A stretch of 32,596 nt of DNA, taken from Desulfocapsaceae bacterium (GTDB lineage: Bacteria; Desulfobacterota; Desulfobulbia; Desulfobulbales; Desulfocapsaceae). The notes below the pieces were generated by a model that made no database searches, was not told the DNA's origin, and worked only from the letters and a program-made list of their open reading frames with translations. Positions 1 to 9,254 of the stretch are shown in pieces. A program made the position numbers and the translations under genes. The DNA lies in assembly GCA_028697885.1 (NCBI GenBank), contig JAQVER010000046.1:1-32596 (forward strand). The letters run 5' to 3'. Every line of letters begins with the position of its first letter. The first letter of the stretch is position 1.

Positions 1-636
1 GGCCGTGGGTAGCGGGACTTGGGGAAGAGCGAGAAAAGGTGCGAAGAAGAGGGCTCCAATCCAGGCCTGGACCGCGGTGAGATAGAACGCCGGGTAGAAG
101 GCGGTGAGTCGTTTGACGGTAATGGTATAGATCGTGGCACAGATCATGGACATGAATTCATAGAAATTACCGAGCAGGGGTGCTGGGGCCTGCTCGGTTG
201 CTGATCCTCCAAGGCTGAGGATGATGGCTCCGCCCATTGCCAGAAAAAGACCGGTCAGGGTTTGTTTCGATGACCTTTCGCTGAGGAGGCAGACAGAGGC
301 AATGGTGATCAGAAGCGGCAGCATGGCAGTGATCAGTGATGCCTGTGAGGCGCTGGTGTTTTGCAGGGCAAGCGCTTCAAAAAAGAAATAAAGGCAGGGC
401 TCGCTTAATGCCATGACAGCGAAGAGATGCCGGTCCTGGCGGCGGATATGGATGGTGCGAAATCTGGGTAAAAAACAGAAGAAGGCTATTGAGGCCACCG
501 ACATCCTGCCAAAGATGACTACCATGGGGTGATAATCCTGAAAGGCCAGTTTCATGGCAACAAAAGAACTTCCCCACAGAAACATGGCCAGAATCAGGCA
601 GAGAGAGGGAACAAAAGGGGAATGGCGCGGGTGCAT
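1..636 (-). CDS. DMT-superfamily EamA-type exporter (partial, C-terminus beyond window)
   Basis: The reverse strand from the ATG at 636-634 stays open to the window edge, giving 212 codons with no stop, so the 3' end is missing. The protein begins MHPRHSPFVPSLCLILAMFL and continues WGSSFVAMKLAF, the usual first helix of EamA/RhaT-type drug/metabolite transporters. It then alternates hydrophobic helices with short charged loops (for example residues reading GRMSVASIAFFCFLP and ALSEPCLYFFFEALALQNTS, the latter typical of helix 3-4 of EamA repeats). Full-length members have about 300 residues, ten helices and two EamA repeats; about seven helices are present here. The likely role is export of a small metabolite across the inner membrane; the substrate cannot be read from the sequence. 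It is divergent from the next gene across a very AT-rich 130-bp gap that probably holds both promoters. Confidence 0.85.
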   Translation of the reverse strand, partial: MHPRHSPFVPSLCLILAMFLWGSSFVAMKLAFQDYHPMVVIFGRMSVASIAFFCFLPRFRTIHIRRQDRHLFAVMALSEPCLYFFFEALALQNTSASQASLITAMLPLLITIASVCLLSERSSKQTLTGLFLAMGGAIILSLGGSATEQAPAPLLGNFYEFMSMICATIYTITVKRLTAFYPAFYLTAVQAWIGALFFAPFLALPQVPLPTA

Positions 637-765
637 GAATTTTTTTTTTACAGTTTATTGGGAATTGATTATTGTTAATTTTTTGTTTTGTGGGCTAGGG
701 GGGTATGAGAAAGTATTATGGCTTTGATGTCAGGGAATAGTAAACATAAAAGTGATGAAGTGGGA

Positions 766-3300
766 ATGCAAAAGTTGAAAAAGGTGATGAGTAGAGAGAG
801 GCTTCTGCTGTTTTTTATACTGGTGCTGTTCTTGTCGTGGCCGCTAAGCAGTCTTGCCGGTTTGGGTGGTGGTAACGGTAAAATCAGTAGCGATCTTGCT
901 ACGGAACAGGCTTCTATACAGACGATGGAGGTCCTGGACAAGGTGAAGATGGATGCGAAACAACTCGCCCAGGCCAAAGAATTGATCAAGAATTTGAGTT
1001 ATACCAATATGCGGGCTCTCAGGGTTTTTGGTGGTTTACCCTCCATGACTGCTGAAGGAGTGCTGGAAGTCCTGCATCGGTTGCCACAGGCCCATATTTC
1101 TTTTGGCTATATTGTAGTTCTGGAACATTTTGCCACGCTCTCTGGGGTGGATGCTGAGGCTTGTTGGCAGTTGCTGGAGAAACTTGGATCTCTGAATTAT
1201 GTCTCCGCCCGGGTGGCAATGGCCATTGGTCAAGCGAAAGATTTGAATCCATCGGTAATGCTTGGGCTGATAGATCGGCTGGCATCGTTAAAGGAACCTG
1301 CCCTCTGGGCTTTCAAGGCCTTCCTGGAAGTGCCTGGACAAACAGTAGAGACCGTTGACAAAGGTTTGCTGCTCATTAATCGCATGACGGAAAAACAGTG
1401 CTGGGCCACCGAAAAGAGCTGCAAGATCAATGCAATGACCCCGAAGTCGGCTCTGGCCAACATGAGCTATCTGCAAAGATTGTCAAATACCGATGTTTGG
1501 AATGCCCGTTCGTTGTTTCAGCTTGCCGGAGTGACTCCCGCAACCTCACTTTCCTGGCTTAGTAATTATTTTTCTGTTTCGCAGGAAGTGCAGGAAACAG
1601 AGTTCTTTACATATCAGGCCAAGGATAAAAGCTTATTACTCCAGGCATTTTTTGATGCCGGAGATCATCTGATTTGGAAGATCAATAATCTGCATGATAT
1701 CACGGAGGCAACTGGTCAGGAGGTGGGGATCAAAGTTCTGTCTTCCTGTCCTGTCAGCTATCTCCGCGAGATTTTTCAGCGACTGGATGCAAAAGTTCAG
1801 GCCCGGTTCAATAATGAATTTTCCACTGCTCTTGCCAGAGGCAGAGGGGTTGCCATTGGCGTGCTGCGCCGTGCCACAGCGGCAGCCCGACTGCAGGGGG
1901 CAAAAGATTGCACCACCGCCAATGCTTATATCCTTCTTGCTCGGGGCAGTGACCTCTACGATTCCTCTTTTCGTGATATTCTGGTGCCGGTCTTAAAAGA
2001 AAGAATTGATACCCATTTTGGCGGTAACCTGCTGCTCTTCCTGAAAAAGATTGATCCTCAGAATACTCATGTCTCCGATTTTATCATCAGTCTGGCCCAG
2101 AAGGGGAAACTCACCGTCTTTTTTCCGGACCATGTGCGCGAGCAGGAGCAGGTCCTTGATCTGGTGGCTGAATCAGCTTTTCAGGATGAAAACAGTCTGA
2201 TCCTCTTTTCCGCCACCTTCATGACCCTGCTTCAGACCATTGAACCGCAGACGCGCACTTATCTTATCGCCAAGATGTTGACCGCAATTCGTGATAAAAA
2301 TACGGTTTTCAGCACCCAGTTACGGGTAATTCTCCAATATTATATCCAGGAGTATCCACAACTGGTCGGCGAGGTGGATAAGATCAGGATCAGGTTGATG
2401 ATGTCCGAGTATGGCATGATCCCCTTTGATCAGTATGTCAAAACCAGTTTTGCACAGTGGAAGATGGATGGGAAATTGAGCAGTTTATCGGTCTTCCATA
2501 GTGATGACGATGGAAGCCAGTCCTTCCGTTCCAATTGTCAGACCCTGATGGCCCATGGCTATCGACCGCGGATTTCCAATTCTTTTTCTCTGATGACGGC
2601 AGAGAGCGTCCGGGATCGTGCCGCAGTGGCGCAATTGAGGGCTCTTCTAGGGTCTCCATCTCAAAATCTGGAGCAGATTCATCAGCTACAGGTCAGGTAT
2701 CCTCTGGTTGTTGACTGGGTGAAGCATATGAATGGTATTGAGATTTCCCATTCTGTTGTAGTTTATTATGACGTGAGTCAACAGCAGCAGCTTCTTAAAC
2801 AGTTTTTGAAGGGTGGACATGAGATGTTTGTCCAGCGCGGTCATAGTTACTGGCGAAAAGAGCAGTTACTTGATCCGTTACAGGAGCTGTTGAAGTCCGG
2901 GGCCATTGTCCAGGCGGATCTGGTCAGTAAACAACGCTTTTTGAGTCTGGGCTCCTGTGGTGGAATTCGGGTTTATTCAGAGCTGGCCACATTTTTTCAT
3001 AACAAAGTGGATATCCTGGCAACGGTGGGGACCGGTAAGGCCATTGTCAATAACCCCTATAATCAACTTTTGTTTGAACTGGTTGCTTCCCGTTCTGCTA
3101 ATTTGAGTTGGAAAGATGTCAGCAATCAGGCGGCAATCATTTTTAAGCAGGGGATGGGAGAAGAGTATCTGCAACCTGGTTCCCTGCCTGCCATTTTGCA
3201 TAAGATCATGGATCAGAAACAGATTGAGAAACAGAATAATGGAAAGGTCGGGATACAGAACGTCCCCGAAGGTTGGAGCAGCAACAGGAGTAGAAATTGA
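766..3300 (+). CDS. Large exported protein of unknown function
   Basis: I do not recognise this family. From the ATG at 766 the protein has 844 residues. It starts with a clear export signal: basic MQKLKKVMSRER, then a hydrophobic stretch (LLLFFILVLFLSW), then SSLAG as a probable signal peptidase I site, so the product should be periplasmic or outer-membrane associated. An in-frame ATG at 718 would add 16 residues and give an unusually long n-region; the ATG at 787 has almost no ribosome-site spacing. The body looks helical and repeat-like, with many short leucine-rich amphipathic segments (for example LEVLHRLPQA, LGLIDRLASL, LEKLGSLNY), suggesting an alpha-solenoid. Only a few cysteines are present and no catalytic motif is evident. 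It ends 6 bp before holA, so the two may be co-transcribed. Confidence 0.8.
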   Translation: MQKLKKVMSRERLLLFFILVLFLSWPLSSLAGLGGGNGKISSDLATEQASIQTMEVLDKVKMDAKQLAQAKELIKNLSYTNMRALRVFGGLPSMTAEGVLEVLHRLPQAHISFGYIVVLEHFATLSGVDAEACWQLLEKLGSLNYVSARVAMAIGQAKDLNPSVMLGLIDRLASLKEPALWAFKAFLEVPGQTVETVDKGLLLINRMTEKQCWATEKSCKINAMTPKSALANMSYLQRLSNTDVWNARSLFQLAGVTPATSLSWLSNYFSVSQEVQETEFFTYQAKDKSLLLQAFFDAGDHLIWKINNLHDITEATGQEVGIKVLSSCPVSYLREIFQRLDAKVQARFNNEFSTALARGRGVAIGVLRRATAAARLQGAKDCTTANAYILLARGSDLYDSSFRDILVPVLKERIDTHFGGNLLLFLKKIDPQNTHVSDFIISLAQKGKLTVFFPDHVREQEQVLDLVAESAFQDENSLILFSATFMTLLQTIEPQTRTYLIAKMLTAIRDKNTVFSTQLRVILQYYIQEYPQLVGEVDKIRIRLMMSEYGMIPFDQYVKTSFAQWKMDGKLSSLSVFHSDDDGSQSFRSNCQTLMAHGYRPRISNSFSLMTAESVRDRAAVAQLRALLGSPSQNLEQIHQLQVRYPLVVDWVKHMNGIEISHSVVVYYDVSQQQQLLKQFLKGGHEMFVQRGHSYWRKEQLLDPLQELLKSGAIVQADLVSKQRFLSLGSCGGIRVYSELATFFHNKVDILATVGTGKAIVNNPYNQLLFELVASRSANLSWKDVSNQAAIIFKQGMGEEYLQPGSLPAILHKIMDQKQIEKQNNGKVGIQNVPEGWSSNRSRN

Positions 3301-3306
3301 GCAACC

Positions 3307-4674
3307 ATGGCCCTGATTAAACGAGATGAACTGACATCCTGGCTTGGTCGAGGCGGAGTGGAGCAGCAGGAACGGGTGTTTCTTTTTTTGGGAGAGAGAT
3401 ATCTGTGCCGTGAGGCGGCTGATATACTGCAGCAGGCTCTGCTCCAGAAGGACGGGGGGACAGTACATCCCATTGATGGAGATCAAGAGGACCCGAGCCG
3501 AACCCTTGGTCAGATCATGAATTTCAGTCTCTTGCCTGGTCGGCAGATTTACAGAGTGACCGACAGTCGTCTTTTTCATTCTAGGGCGGTGGCCAAAGAT
3601 ATCTGGAATAAGGCAATGCTGGCCCATGAGGCGGGGCGGCCCGGCCCAGCCTGTCTGCAGCTTCAGTGCCTGGTAGATTTGGCCACACTTGACGCGGATG
3701 AAAAGTTTTCTGAGATTGGCTCTGAGCAGTGGCAGCAGTTATTCAGCTTTGCCAAGCCAGGTGGCGATCTGAGCTGGGTTGACAAGCTGCTTGCTGAGTC
3801 CGGAACGCGAACCGGTGCCAAAGGTGGTGGAGCTGCAACTCTTGCTGATCGCTATCTTGCTGCCTTTGAAAAGGGCTTGCCGGGAGACAATTGTTTGTTT
3901 CTCAGTGCTGAAAATGTTGATAAGAGAAAACAGCTTTACAGCTTCATCAAAAAAAATGGCCTGATTGTTGATTGTTCCATTGAGGTGGGAGCCAGTTCTG
4001 CGGCGCAAAAGAATCAGAAAGATGTCTTACGGGAGTTGGCACTCAGGACGCTTGCCCCTTTTCAGAAAAAGATAGAGCCGCGGGCCATGGAGATACTTTT
4101 TGAACGGGTAGGTTTTTATCCGGTGGCGGTGGTCATGGAGCTGGAAAAGGTGGCCCTGTTTGTCGAGGATCGGCCGTTGATCAGTTGTGCGGATATCGAG
4201 ATAATGGTAGGTCGGACCAGAGAGGATGCCCTCTTTGAATTGACTGAGGCCTTTGGAAAAAGACAGGTTGCATCTACTCTGGTGATTCTTGACCGTCTTG
4301 TAGAAAATGGAATTCATGGCCTTGCTATTCTGGCCACCATGCGCAATTATATAAGAAAGATGCTTTTGTTTCGTTCCATCCAGTTGCAGGAAAATCCGTC
4401 TTGGCAGCGGAGGATGCAGGCCAAACAGTTTCAGGAGGTCTATTTGCCTGCTCTCAAGGAAAAGGGAGAATGGACTGAGATGTTGAAAGGTCATCCCTAT
4501 GCCCTGTTCATGAGTTTCAGCAAGGCGGAAGAGTTTTCCTGCCCGGTGTTAAAGGAGTGGTTGGCTCTTCTTTTGAAGACTGAATTTCAGCTCAAAGGAT
4601 CGCCTCTGCCACCAACGTTGCTTTTGGAAGAGCTTTTTCTAAACATGTTTACCTGGAAGAAAACGGAACATTAA
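3307..4674 (+). CDS. holA: DNA polymerase III subunit delta
   Basis: This 455-residue protein fits the delta subunit of the clamp loader, which opens the beta sliding clamp in the replisome. The N-terminal part has the expected pattern: VFLFLGERYLCREAADIL near residue 24 (cf. yLltGdE.flv.ea), then GQIMNFSLLPGRQIYRVTD around residue 65 (the conserved sLFg..rlv.l stretch). The C-terminal half has FQKKIEPRAMEILFERVG and the typical helical region ending NYIRKMLLFRSI, as in the DNA_pol3_delta C-terminal collar domain. It is about 100 residues longer than the usual delta of about 340, with extra sequence in the middle (residues about 110-200). It starts 6 bp after the upstream gene stops and is followed after 32 bp by clpS. 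Confidence 0.85.
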   Translation: MALIKRDELTSWLGRGGVEQQERVFLFLGERYLCREAADILQQALLQKDGGTVHPIDGDQEDPSRTLGQIMNFSLLPGRQIYRVTDSRLFHSRAVAKDIWNKAMLAHEAGRPGPACLQLQCLVDLATLDADEKFSEIGSEQWQQLFSFAKPGGDLSWVDKLLAESGTRTGAKGGGAATLADRYLAAFEKGLPGDNCLFLSAENVDKRKQLYSFIKKNGLIVDCSIEVGASSAAQKNQKDVLRELALRTLAPFQKKIEPRAMEILFERVGFYPVAVVMELEKVALFVEDRPLISCADIEIMVGRTREDALFELTEAFGKRQVASTLVILDRLVENGIHGLAILATMRNYIRKMLLFRSIQLQENPSWQRRMQAKQFQEVYLPALKEKGEWTEMLKGHPYALFMSFSKAEEFSCPVLKEWLALLLKTEFQLKGSPLPPTLLLEELFLNMFTWKKTEH

Positions 4675-4706
4675 AACAAATGAACAGCCTGATTGTGTGT
4701 TGAATA

Positions 4707-5021
4707 ATGAGTAAGACAAAAGATGAACATCAGGGATTGGTTGCTACCAGAGACAAAGAAGAAATTCGTGAGCCTTCTCTGTATAAGGCATTGTTGCATA
4801 ATGATGATTATACTTCCATGGAGTTTGTGGTCTCGATTCTGGAAAATATCTTTGGCAAATCAACATCGGTGGCGACCAAGATTATGCTTGACGTGCATCA
4901 GCAAGGGATTGGAATGGCAGGGGTTTATACCCTGGAGATCTGTGAAACCAAGATTGAACTAGTGCATCACCTGGCTCGAAAAAATGGTTTTCCTCTACGT
5001 TGTTCTATGGAGAAAATATGA
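4707..5021 (+). CDS. clpS: ClpS, N-end-rule adaptor of ClpAP
   Basis: The 104-residue product has the ClpS core: PSLYKALLHNDDYTSMEFVV, matching the YkVlLhNDdyTpmefVv signature whose Asn-Asp pair binds the amino group of destabilising N-terminal residues. It continues through an ILENIFGKS helix, then MLDVHQQGIGMAGVYTLEI (cf. Ml.VH..G.g..gvyt.eiAe.K) to the end. The first 25 residues form the mobile N-terminal extension that enters the ClpA ring in characterised homologues. ClpS delivers N-degron substrates to ClpAP in the cytoplasm, and clpA follows directly, so the pair is functionally linked. The stop codon (5019-5021) overlaps the first bases of a 126-bp terminal-inverted-repeat element, which separates the two genes. 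Confidence 0.95.
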   Translation: MSKTKDEHQGLVATRDKEEIREPSLYKALLHNDDYTSMEFVVSILENIFGKSTSVATKIMLDVHQQGIGMAGVYTLEICETKIELVHHLARKNGFPLRCSMEKI

Positions 5022-5145
5022 TGGCTAAGCACAAATGCCCAAATACTTCGTTGCTCTGCATCCTTCGTCTTTGCGGCGTACCTGTTGTACGCCTCATTCC
5101 TCAGGATTTGAGCGCCTCGTCTTTGTGCCTATGTGCTTAGCCATC
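5020..5145. repeat. 126-bp MITE/REP-like element with 14-bp terminal inverted repeats
   Basis: The ends are perfect inverted repeats: GATGGCTAAGCACA at 5020-5033 and TGTGCTTAGCCATC at 5132-5145. Near the middle is a strong hairpin, GGCGTAC-CTGTT-GTACGCC, and the flanking halves can pair further with mismatches, so almost the whole segment can fold back on itself. It encodes no protein. It starts inside the clpS stop codon (TGA at 5019-5021) and lies between clpS and clpA. Non-coding palindromic units of this kind are usually dispersed repeats mobilised in trans, but only one copy is in this window, so that part is inference. Confidence 0.6.
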
Positions 5146-5238
5146 CAACCAATGGTCTTTTGCAAGTTGATCAAAGATAGTCAAATATGGTGTCCAGCGG
5201 GAATTGTTTCCCTCTGTTGACAGGGATATGGTGAAAAA

Positions 5239-7521
5239 ATGCTGAGTAAAACATTGGAAACGGCACTGGTCAGAGCAATTAGAGAGGCAAAGAGCTACAG
5301 GCATGAATATGTGACCGTGGAGCATATGCTCTATGGACTGCTCTATGATGAGTTGACAACTCATATTATCAGTCAGTGTGGAGGTTCCATTGAAAACCTG
5401 AAACAGCGCTTGGAGGCCTTCTTTAGAGGCGAACTGCCGACTCTGGGGTCTGTCGGTCCCAGTGAACCGGCCCAGACCGTGGCCTTTAACCGGGTATTGC
5501 AGCGGGCGGTTTCTCATGTCCAGAGCTGTGGCAAAAATGAAGTGGACAGTGGTGATGTGCTGGCGGCCATTTTTTCTGAGTCCGAGTCCCATGCCGTCTA
5601 TTTTCTCGGCTCTGAAGGGGTCGGGCGTCTGGCGGTGATAGAGTATATCTCCCATGGTTTGCCCTCCGAAGGCTTGCAGAAGGAGCCGCTGCCCCGGATG
5701 CCTGCTGGGCCTGAACCAGGAACTGAGACCAGAGAGATGGATAAGGATGAGAAGATCCTTCAGGAATTTACGGTTAATCTTACGCGGCGGGCGGCAGAAG
5801 GTCACCTTGATCCCCTCATTGGGAGGAATATGGAGGTGAGTCGGATGATGCAGGTGCTTTGCCGGCGTAAGAAAAACAATCCTCTTCTGGTGGGAGAACC
5901 TGGCGTCGGTAAGACGGCCATTGCTGAAGGGCTGGCCCTGCGCATCCATGATGACCGTGTGGCCCGGGCTGAGGGGCTCAAGGCCCTGGTTCCTGATCTC
6001 CTGCAGGATACGGATATCTATCTGCTCGATATGGGGACGCTGGTGGCGGGTACCAAGTATCGAGGTGATTTTGAGAAGCGGATGAAAAGTGTGGTGGAGG
6101 CGGTGGAGCGGAAGAAAAAGGCCATCCTCTTTATTGATGAGATTCATACTATCGTTGGAGCAGGGGCCACCAGTGGCGGCTCCATGGATGCATCCAACCT
6201 CTTGAAACCGGCTCTGCAATCCGGGATCCTGCGCTGTATCGGTTCCACCACCTATGAAGAGTATAAAAACAATATCGAAAAGGACCGGGCACTCTCCCGT
6301 CGCTTCCAGAAGATTGATATCGAGGAACCAAGCGTTGAAGAGACCCGACTGATTCTGCAGGGCTTGCAGCAGAAGTATGAGCAGCACCATCAGGTCAAGT
6401 ATGCTGGAACGGCCATTAAGGCCATAGCAGAACTGGCTGACCGTTATATCAACGACCGATTTTTGCCGGATAAGGCCATTGATGTTCTGGATGAGGTGGG
6501 TTCGAATTTTCGTCTGGCCGGTAGGATAGGCAGGACAGTCACGGTCCGGGATGTGGAGGCGGTGGTTTCGCGTATGGCCAGGGTTCCGGCTAAAAGTGGA
6601 TCACACGCTGAGCTTGGTTCTTTAAAAGAGCTGGGTGCCACTATGAAAGGGGTGATTTTTGGTCAGGATGCGGCCATTGAAACGGTGGTCGGTGCGGTCA
6701 AAAGGTCGCGGGCCGGTCTTGGTCATCCGCAGTCGCCCACCGGTTGTTTTCTCTTTGCCGGGCCCACGGGAGTGGGTAAGACCGAGGTGGCCAGACAGTT
6801 GGCCCAGACCTTGGGGATCCATTTTGAGCGTTTTGATATGAGTGAGTATATGGAAAAGCATGCTGTGGCGCGTCTCATCGGAGCCCCTCCAGGTTATGTG
6901 GGCTTTGATCAGGGCGGACTGCTCACCGAGGCCATCCGTAAACATCCCTATTCCGTGCTCTTGCTTGACGAGATAGAAAAGGCCCATGCTGATATCTTCT
7001 CCATCCTTCTGCAGGTGATGGATCATTCGACGTTGACAGATAATTCTGGACGGAAGGCGGATTTTAGAAATGTGATCCTGATTATGACCACCAATGCCGG
7101 CGCCCGTGAGATGAGTAACACTCCAATTGGTTTTGTAACCGAAAAAAAAGGGCGTGACCAGAAGGCGGTCAAAAGTTTGTTTGCTCCGGAGTTCCGCAAC
7201 CGGCTTGACGCTATTATCTCTTTCGGGGCCTTGAACGCGGAAGCGGTGGAAAAGGTCGTAGATAAGATGATTATTGAATTACAGGCGCAACTGGCGGTAC
7301 GGAAGGTAACCATTACCTTGAGTCCCCGCGCCCGCAAGTATCTGGCCACCAAGGGCTATGATCCTGACTATGGCGCCAGGCCGCTTCGACGGCTGATTAT
7401 GACAGAGATCGGCGATGTGCTCACCGACGAGATCCTCTTTGGTGCTCTGACGCGGGGCGGTGAGGTCAAGGTGGATTTGCAGGGGAAAAAACTGGTCTTC
7501 ACCTATCCTGGTAAAGGTTAA
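5239..7521 (+). CDS. clpA: ClpA, ATPase/unfoldase of the ClpAP protease
   Basis: A complete 760-residue Clp/Hsp100 ATPase. The N-terminal double Clp_N repeat (residues 1-140; [20 protein letters not shown], then the VEHMLYGLL motif) binds adaptors such as ClpS. The first AAA+ module has Walker A GEPGVGKT (219-226), the LIGR motif and LFIDEIHT. The second has Walker A GPTGVGKT (508-515), [10 protein letters not shown] and a C-terminal D2-small domain with DYGARPLRR. No ClpB-type coiled-coil M domain separates the modules, which marks it as ClpA rather than ClpB. An IGF tripeptide at 630-632 is the ClpP-docking loop seen in ClpA/ClpX. The product unfolds substrates, including N-degron proteins brought by ClpS, and feeds them to ClpP; no clpP lies in this window. 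Confidence 0.97.
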   Translation: MLSKTLETALVRAIREAKSYRHEYVTVEHMLYGLLYDELTTHIISQCGGSIENLKQRLEAFFRGELPTLGSVGPSEPAQTVAFNRVLQRAVSHVQSCGKNEVDSGDVLAAIFSESESHAVYFLGSEGVGRLAVIEYISHGLPSEGLQKEPLPRMPAGPEPGTETREMDKDEKILQEFTVNLTRRAAEGHLDPLIGRNMEVSRMMQVLCRRKKNNPLLVGEPGVGKTAIAEGLALRIHDDRVARAEGLKALVPDLLQDTDIYLLDMGTLVAGTKYRGDFEKRMKSVVEAVERKKKAILFIDEIHTIVGAGATSGGSMDASNLLKPALQSGILRCIGSTTYEEYKNNIEKDRALSRRFQKIDIEEPSVEETRLILQGLQQKYEQHHQVKYAGTAIKAIAELADRYINDRFLPDKAIDVLDEVGSNFRLAGRIGRTVTVRDVEAVVSRMARVPAKSGSHAELGSLKELGATMKGVIFGQDAAIETVVGAVKRSRAGLGHPQSPTGCFLFAGPTGVGKTEVARQLAQTLGIHFERFDMSEYMEKHAVARLIGAPPGYVGFDQGGLLTEAIRKHPYSVLLLDEIEKAHADIFSILLQVMDHSTLTDNSGRKADFRNVILIMTTNAGAREMSNTPIGFVTEKKGRDQKAVKSLFAPEFRNRLDAIISFGALNAEAVEKVVDKMIIELQAQLAVRKVTITLSPRARKYLATKGYDPDYGARPLRRLIMTEIGDVLTDEILFGALTRGGEVKVDLQGKKLVFTYPGKG

Positions 7522-7636
7522 GAGGTGACAGGTGCAAGGTAAAATGGAGAGGTCAGTAGAGGAAAGAGAAGATTATGTGTTTTGATACGAGTAGAGCTGT
7601 GGGAATGGTCACCCGGCTGGCTGGGCAGGTGTGGTG

Positions 7637-8332
7637 ATGAGTGAAGATGTCTTAAAACGCCCTTCCTCCCTGTGGCATATTCATCGTTGGATCTATTACT
7701 GGACTTTGCATTGGGCGTACACACCCTATGCTATCCCGGCGCTTATATGTATTTCGTTTGCCGAGAGTAGTTTTTTCCCCTTGCCTCCTGATGTCCTGCT
7801 TATCCCCATGGTTCTGGCCGCACCCACCAGATGGTGGCGGATAGCCTTTTATTGTACAATTGCTTCGGTTGTTGGCGGTCTGGCAGGATATGGTATTGGT
7901 GTTTTTGCCTGGGAAACTATGGGCAGATGGATTGTGGAGAACGTAGCGCATGTGCAACTGGTGCTGGTTGATGGACGCAATGATATCCCCTTGCCGTCTT
8001 ATTTCCTTAGCACTTTTGGTAGCGCTCTGGGAGGAGAGTACCTTTTTCAGGTGTATGATAAATGGAATGCCTGGATTGTCTATATCTTCGGGCTTACCCC
8101 CCTGCCATATAAGCTGATTACCATAACGGCCGGGGTCGCCAGGGTGAATTTATTTGTTTTTATCCTTGCGTCAGTCGCTGCCCGGGCCACCCGTTTTTTT
8201 GTTGTCGCCTGGCTCTTAAAGAAATGGGGCAAGAAGGCAATGCATTTTATTGACCGTTATTTCAACATCCTCTGCGTGATCTTTGTGGTTCTGCTTATTG
8301 GTGGCTTCTCCATTATAAAGATGGTGATGTGA
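7637..8332 (+). CDS. YqaA/DedA-like (VTT/SNARE-associated family) inner-membrane protein
   Basis: The protein has about 231 residues from the ATG at 7637, which has an AGG-containing ribosome site about 7 bp upstream; two GTG codons just before are alternative starts. It has several hydrophobic helices. The family signature is FAESSFFPLPPDVLLIPMVL (cf. E.s..fPiPpD.ll), followed by a glycine-rich helix (ASVVGGLAGYGIGVFAW) and, later, FGLTPLPYKLITITAGVARV, which matches the second re-entrant loop of the YqaA subgroup of the VTT superfamily. Related DedA proteins have been linked to membrane potential maintenance and to lipid-carrier recycling, but the exact role of YqaA-type members is not settled. 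It starts 115 bp after clpA with no obvious terminator. Confidence 0.85.
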   Translation: MSEDVLKRPSSLWHIHRWIYYWTLHWAYTPYAIPALICISFAESSFFPLPPDVLLIPMVLAAPTRWWRIAFYCTIASVVGGLAGYGIGVFAWETMGRWIVENVAHVQLVLVDGRNDIPLPSYFLSTFGSALGGEYLFQVYDKWNAWIVYIFGLTPLPYKLITITAGVARVNLFVFILASVAARATRFFVVAWLLKKWGKKAMHFIDRYFNILCVIFVVLLIGGFSIIKMVM

Positions 8333-8452
8333 CGGTTTTTTGTTGTTAGAAATGTTGAGTTTGTGCGATTTTTCTGGGTGGGATGTAAGTGAAAGAAAGA
8401 AAAAATTGTTTGATTGGAGAAGAGTAAGAAGAGATTGAGAGAGCGAGGGAAT

Positions 8453-9007
8453 ATGCAATATTGGCGCTGTTTAGTCATGGCGTTTGTGGGAGTGTTTCTT
8501 TGGCAAGGCATCTCTCTGAGCGCGGCTGAGCGTCTTGCTGTGCAGAGCGATTTGTCCGGATCTCGTGTGAGTCTAACGGATGCAGAGAAGGTTGTTGCCC
8601 TGCACAATAAAATCCGTGCAGAAGTCGGTGTCGGCCCTCTACGCTGGTCAGAAGAACTGGCTGCGTATGCCCAGCGATGGGCTGATCATCTTGCCATTTC
8701 CGGATGCGGGATTGAACATCGTCCCCGTTCCGGGAAGTGGCGGCAGGAGTATGGTGAGAATCTCTTTATCGGCACCGCCAGTCATTATGGAACAGCTGAT
8801 GCGGTCATGGCCTGGGCAAAAGAAAAATCCAACTATCGGGGGGACGCAATTCGAGCCTCTCGTTTTCCAAAGGTTGGTCATTACACCCAGATTGTCTGGC
8901 GGGATACCAAGCAAATTGGCTGTGGCACCGGGCTGTGTCGGGGCAATCTGATCGTGGTCTGTAACTATAATCCTCCCGGAAATTTTTTAGGGCAGAAACC
9001 CTATTGA
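8453..9007 (+). CDS. Secreted CAP/SCP/PR-1-family protein
   Basis: A 184-residue protein from the ATG at 8453, which has a GAGGGA ribosome site a few bases upstream; upstream in-frame non-ATG codons look less likely. Residues 1-24 (MQYWRCLVMAFVGVFLWQ then GISLSAAE) form a signal peptide. The rest is a CAP domain: HNKIRAEVGVGPLRW (first helix with histidine), a conserved ISGCGIEHR segment, GENLF, then GHYTQIVWRDTKQIGCG (the CAP1 motif) and VVCNYNPPGNFLGQKPY (the CAP2 motif). The spacing resembles plant/animal PR-1 more than the short bacterial YkwD type. Cysteines in ISGCGIEH, IGCGTGLC and VVCNY may form the disulfides usual in PR-1 folds. Extracytoplasmic function unknown; no partner gene is adjacent. 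Confidence 0.9.
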   Translation: MQYWRCLVMAFVGVFLWQGISLSAAERLAVQSDLSGSRVSLTDAEKVVALHNKIRAEVGVGPLRWSEELAAYAQRWADHLAISGCGIEHRPRSGKWRQEYGENLFIGTASHYGTADAVMAWAKEKSNYRGDAIRASRFPKVGHYTQIVWRDTKQIGCGTGLCRGNLIVVCNYNPPGNFLGQKPY

Positions 9008-9254
9008 TCCTCCTGATCACCATGAGCTCTTAGTATTGACTTCATTCTAATTCTGCATCAAGCAGTAACTTGTTGCTCCTACTTCCACCATTCCTGGCTT
9101 GTATGACACTGAGTCTTCTTGCTCCTCGGATTCGCAGTGCGTATCCATCGTGATTTAGAAATAGAATAATACAAAGACAGGAACTGATTCCTGTGAGTCT
9201 CTTTTGCTTCCCTCTTGATGCGGCCTTGAGCGGGGAATTCCTGTTGCCGCCATA

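Noticed and set aside
2977..3627. Minus-strand open frame spanning the junction of the exported-protein gene and holA
   Set aside because: It overlaps two convincing plus-strand genes and has no recognisable sequence.
5137..6390. Long minus-strand open frame (about 417 codons) opposite clpA
   Set aside because: Antisense shadow of the ClpA first half, with no ribosome site or recognisable domain.
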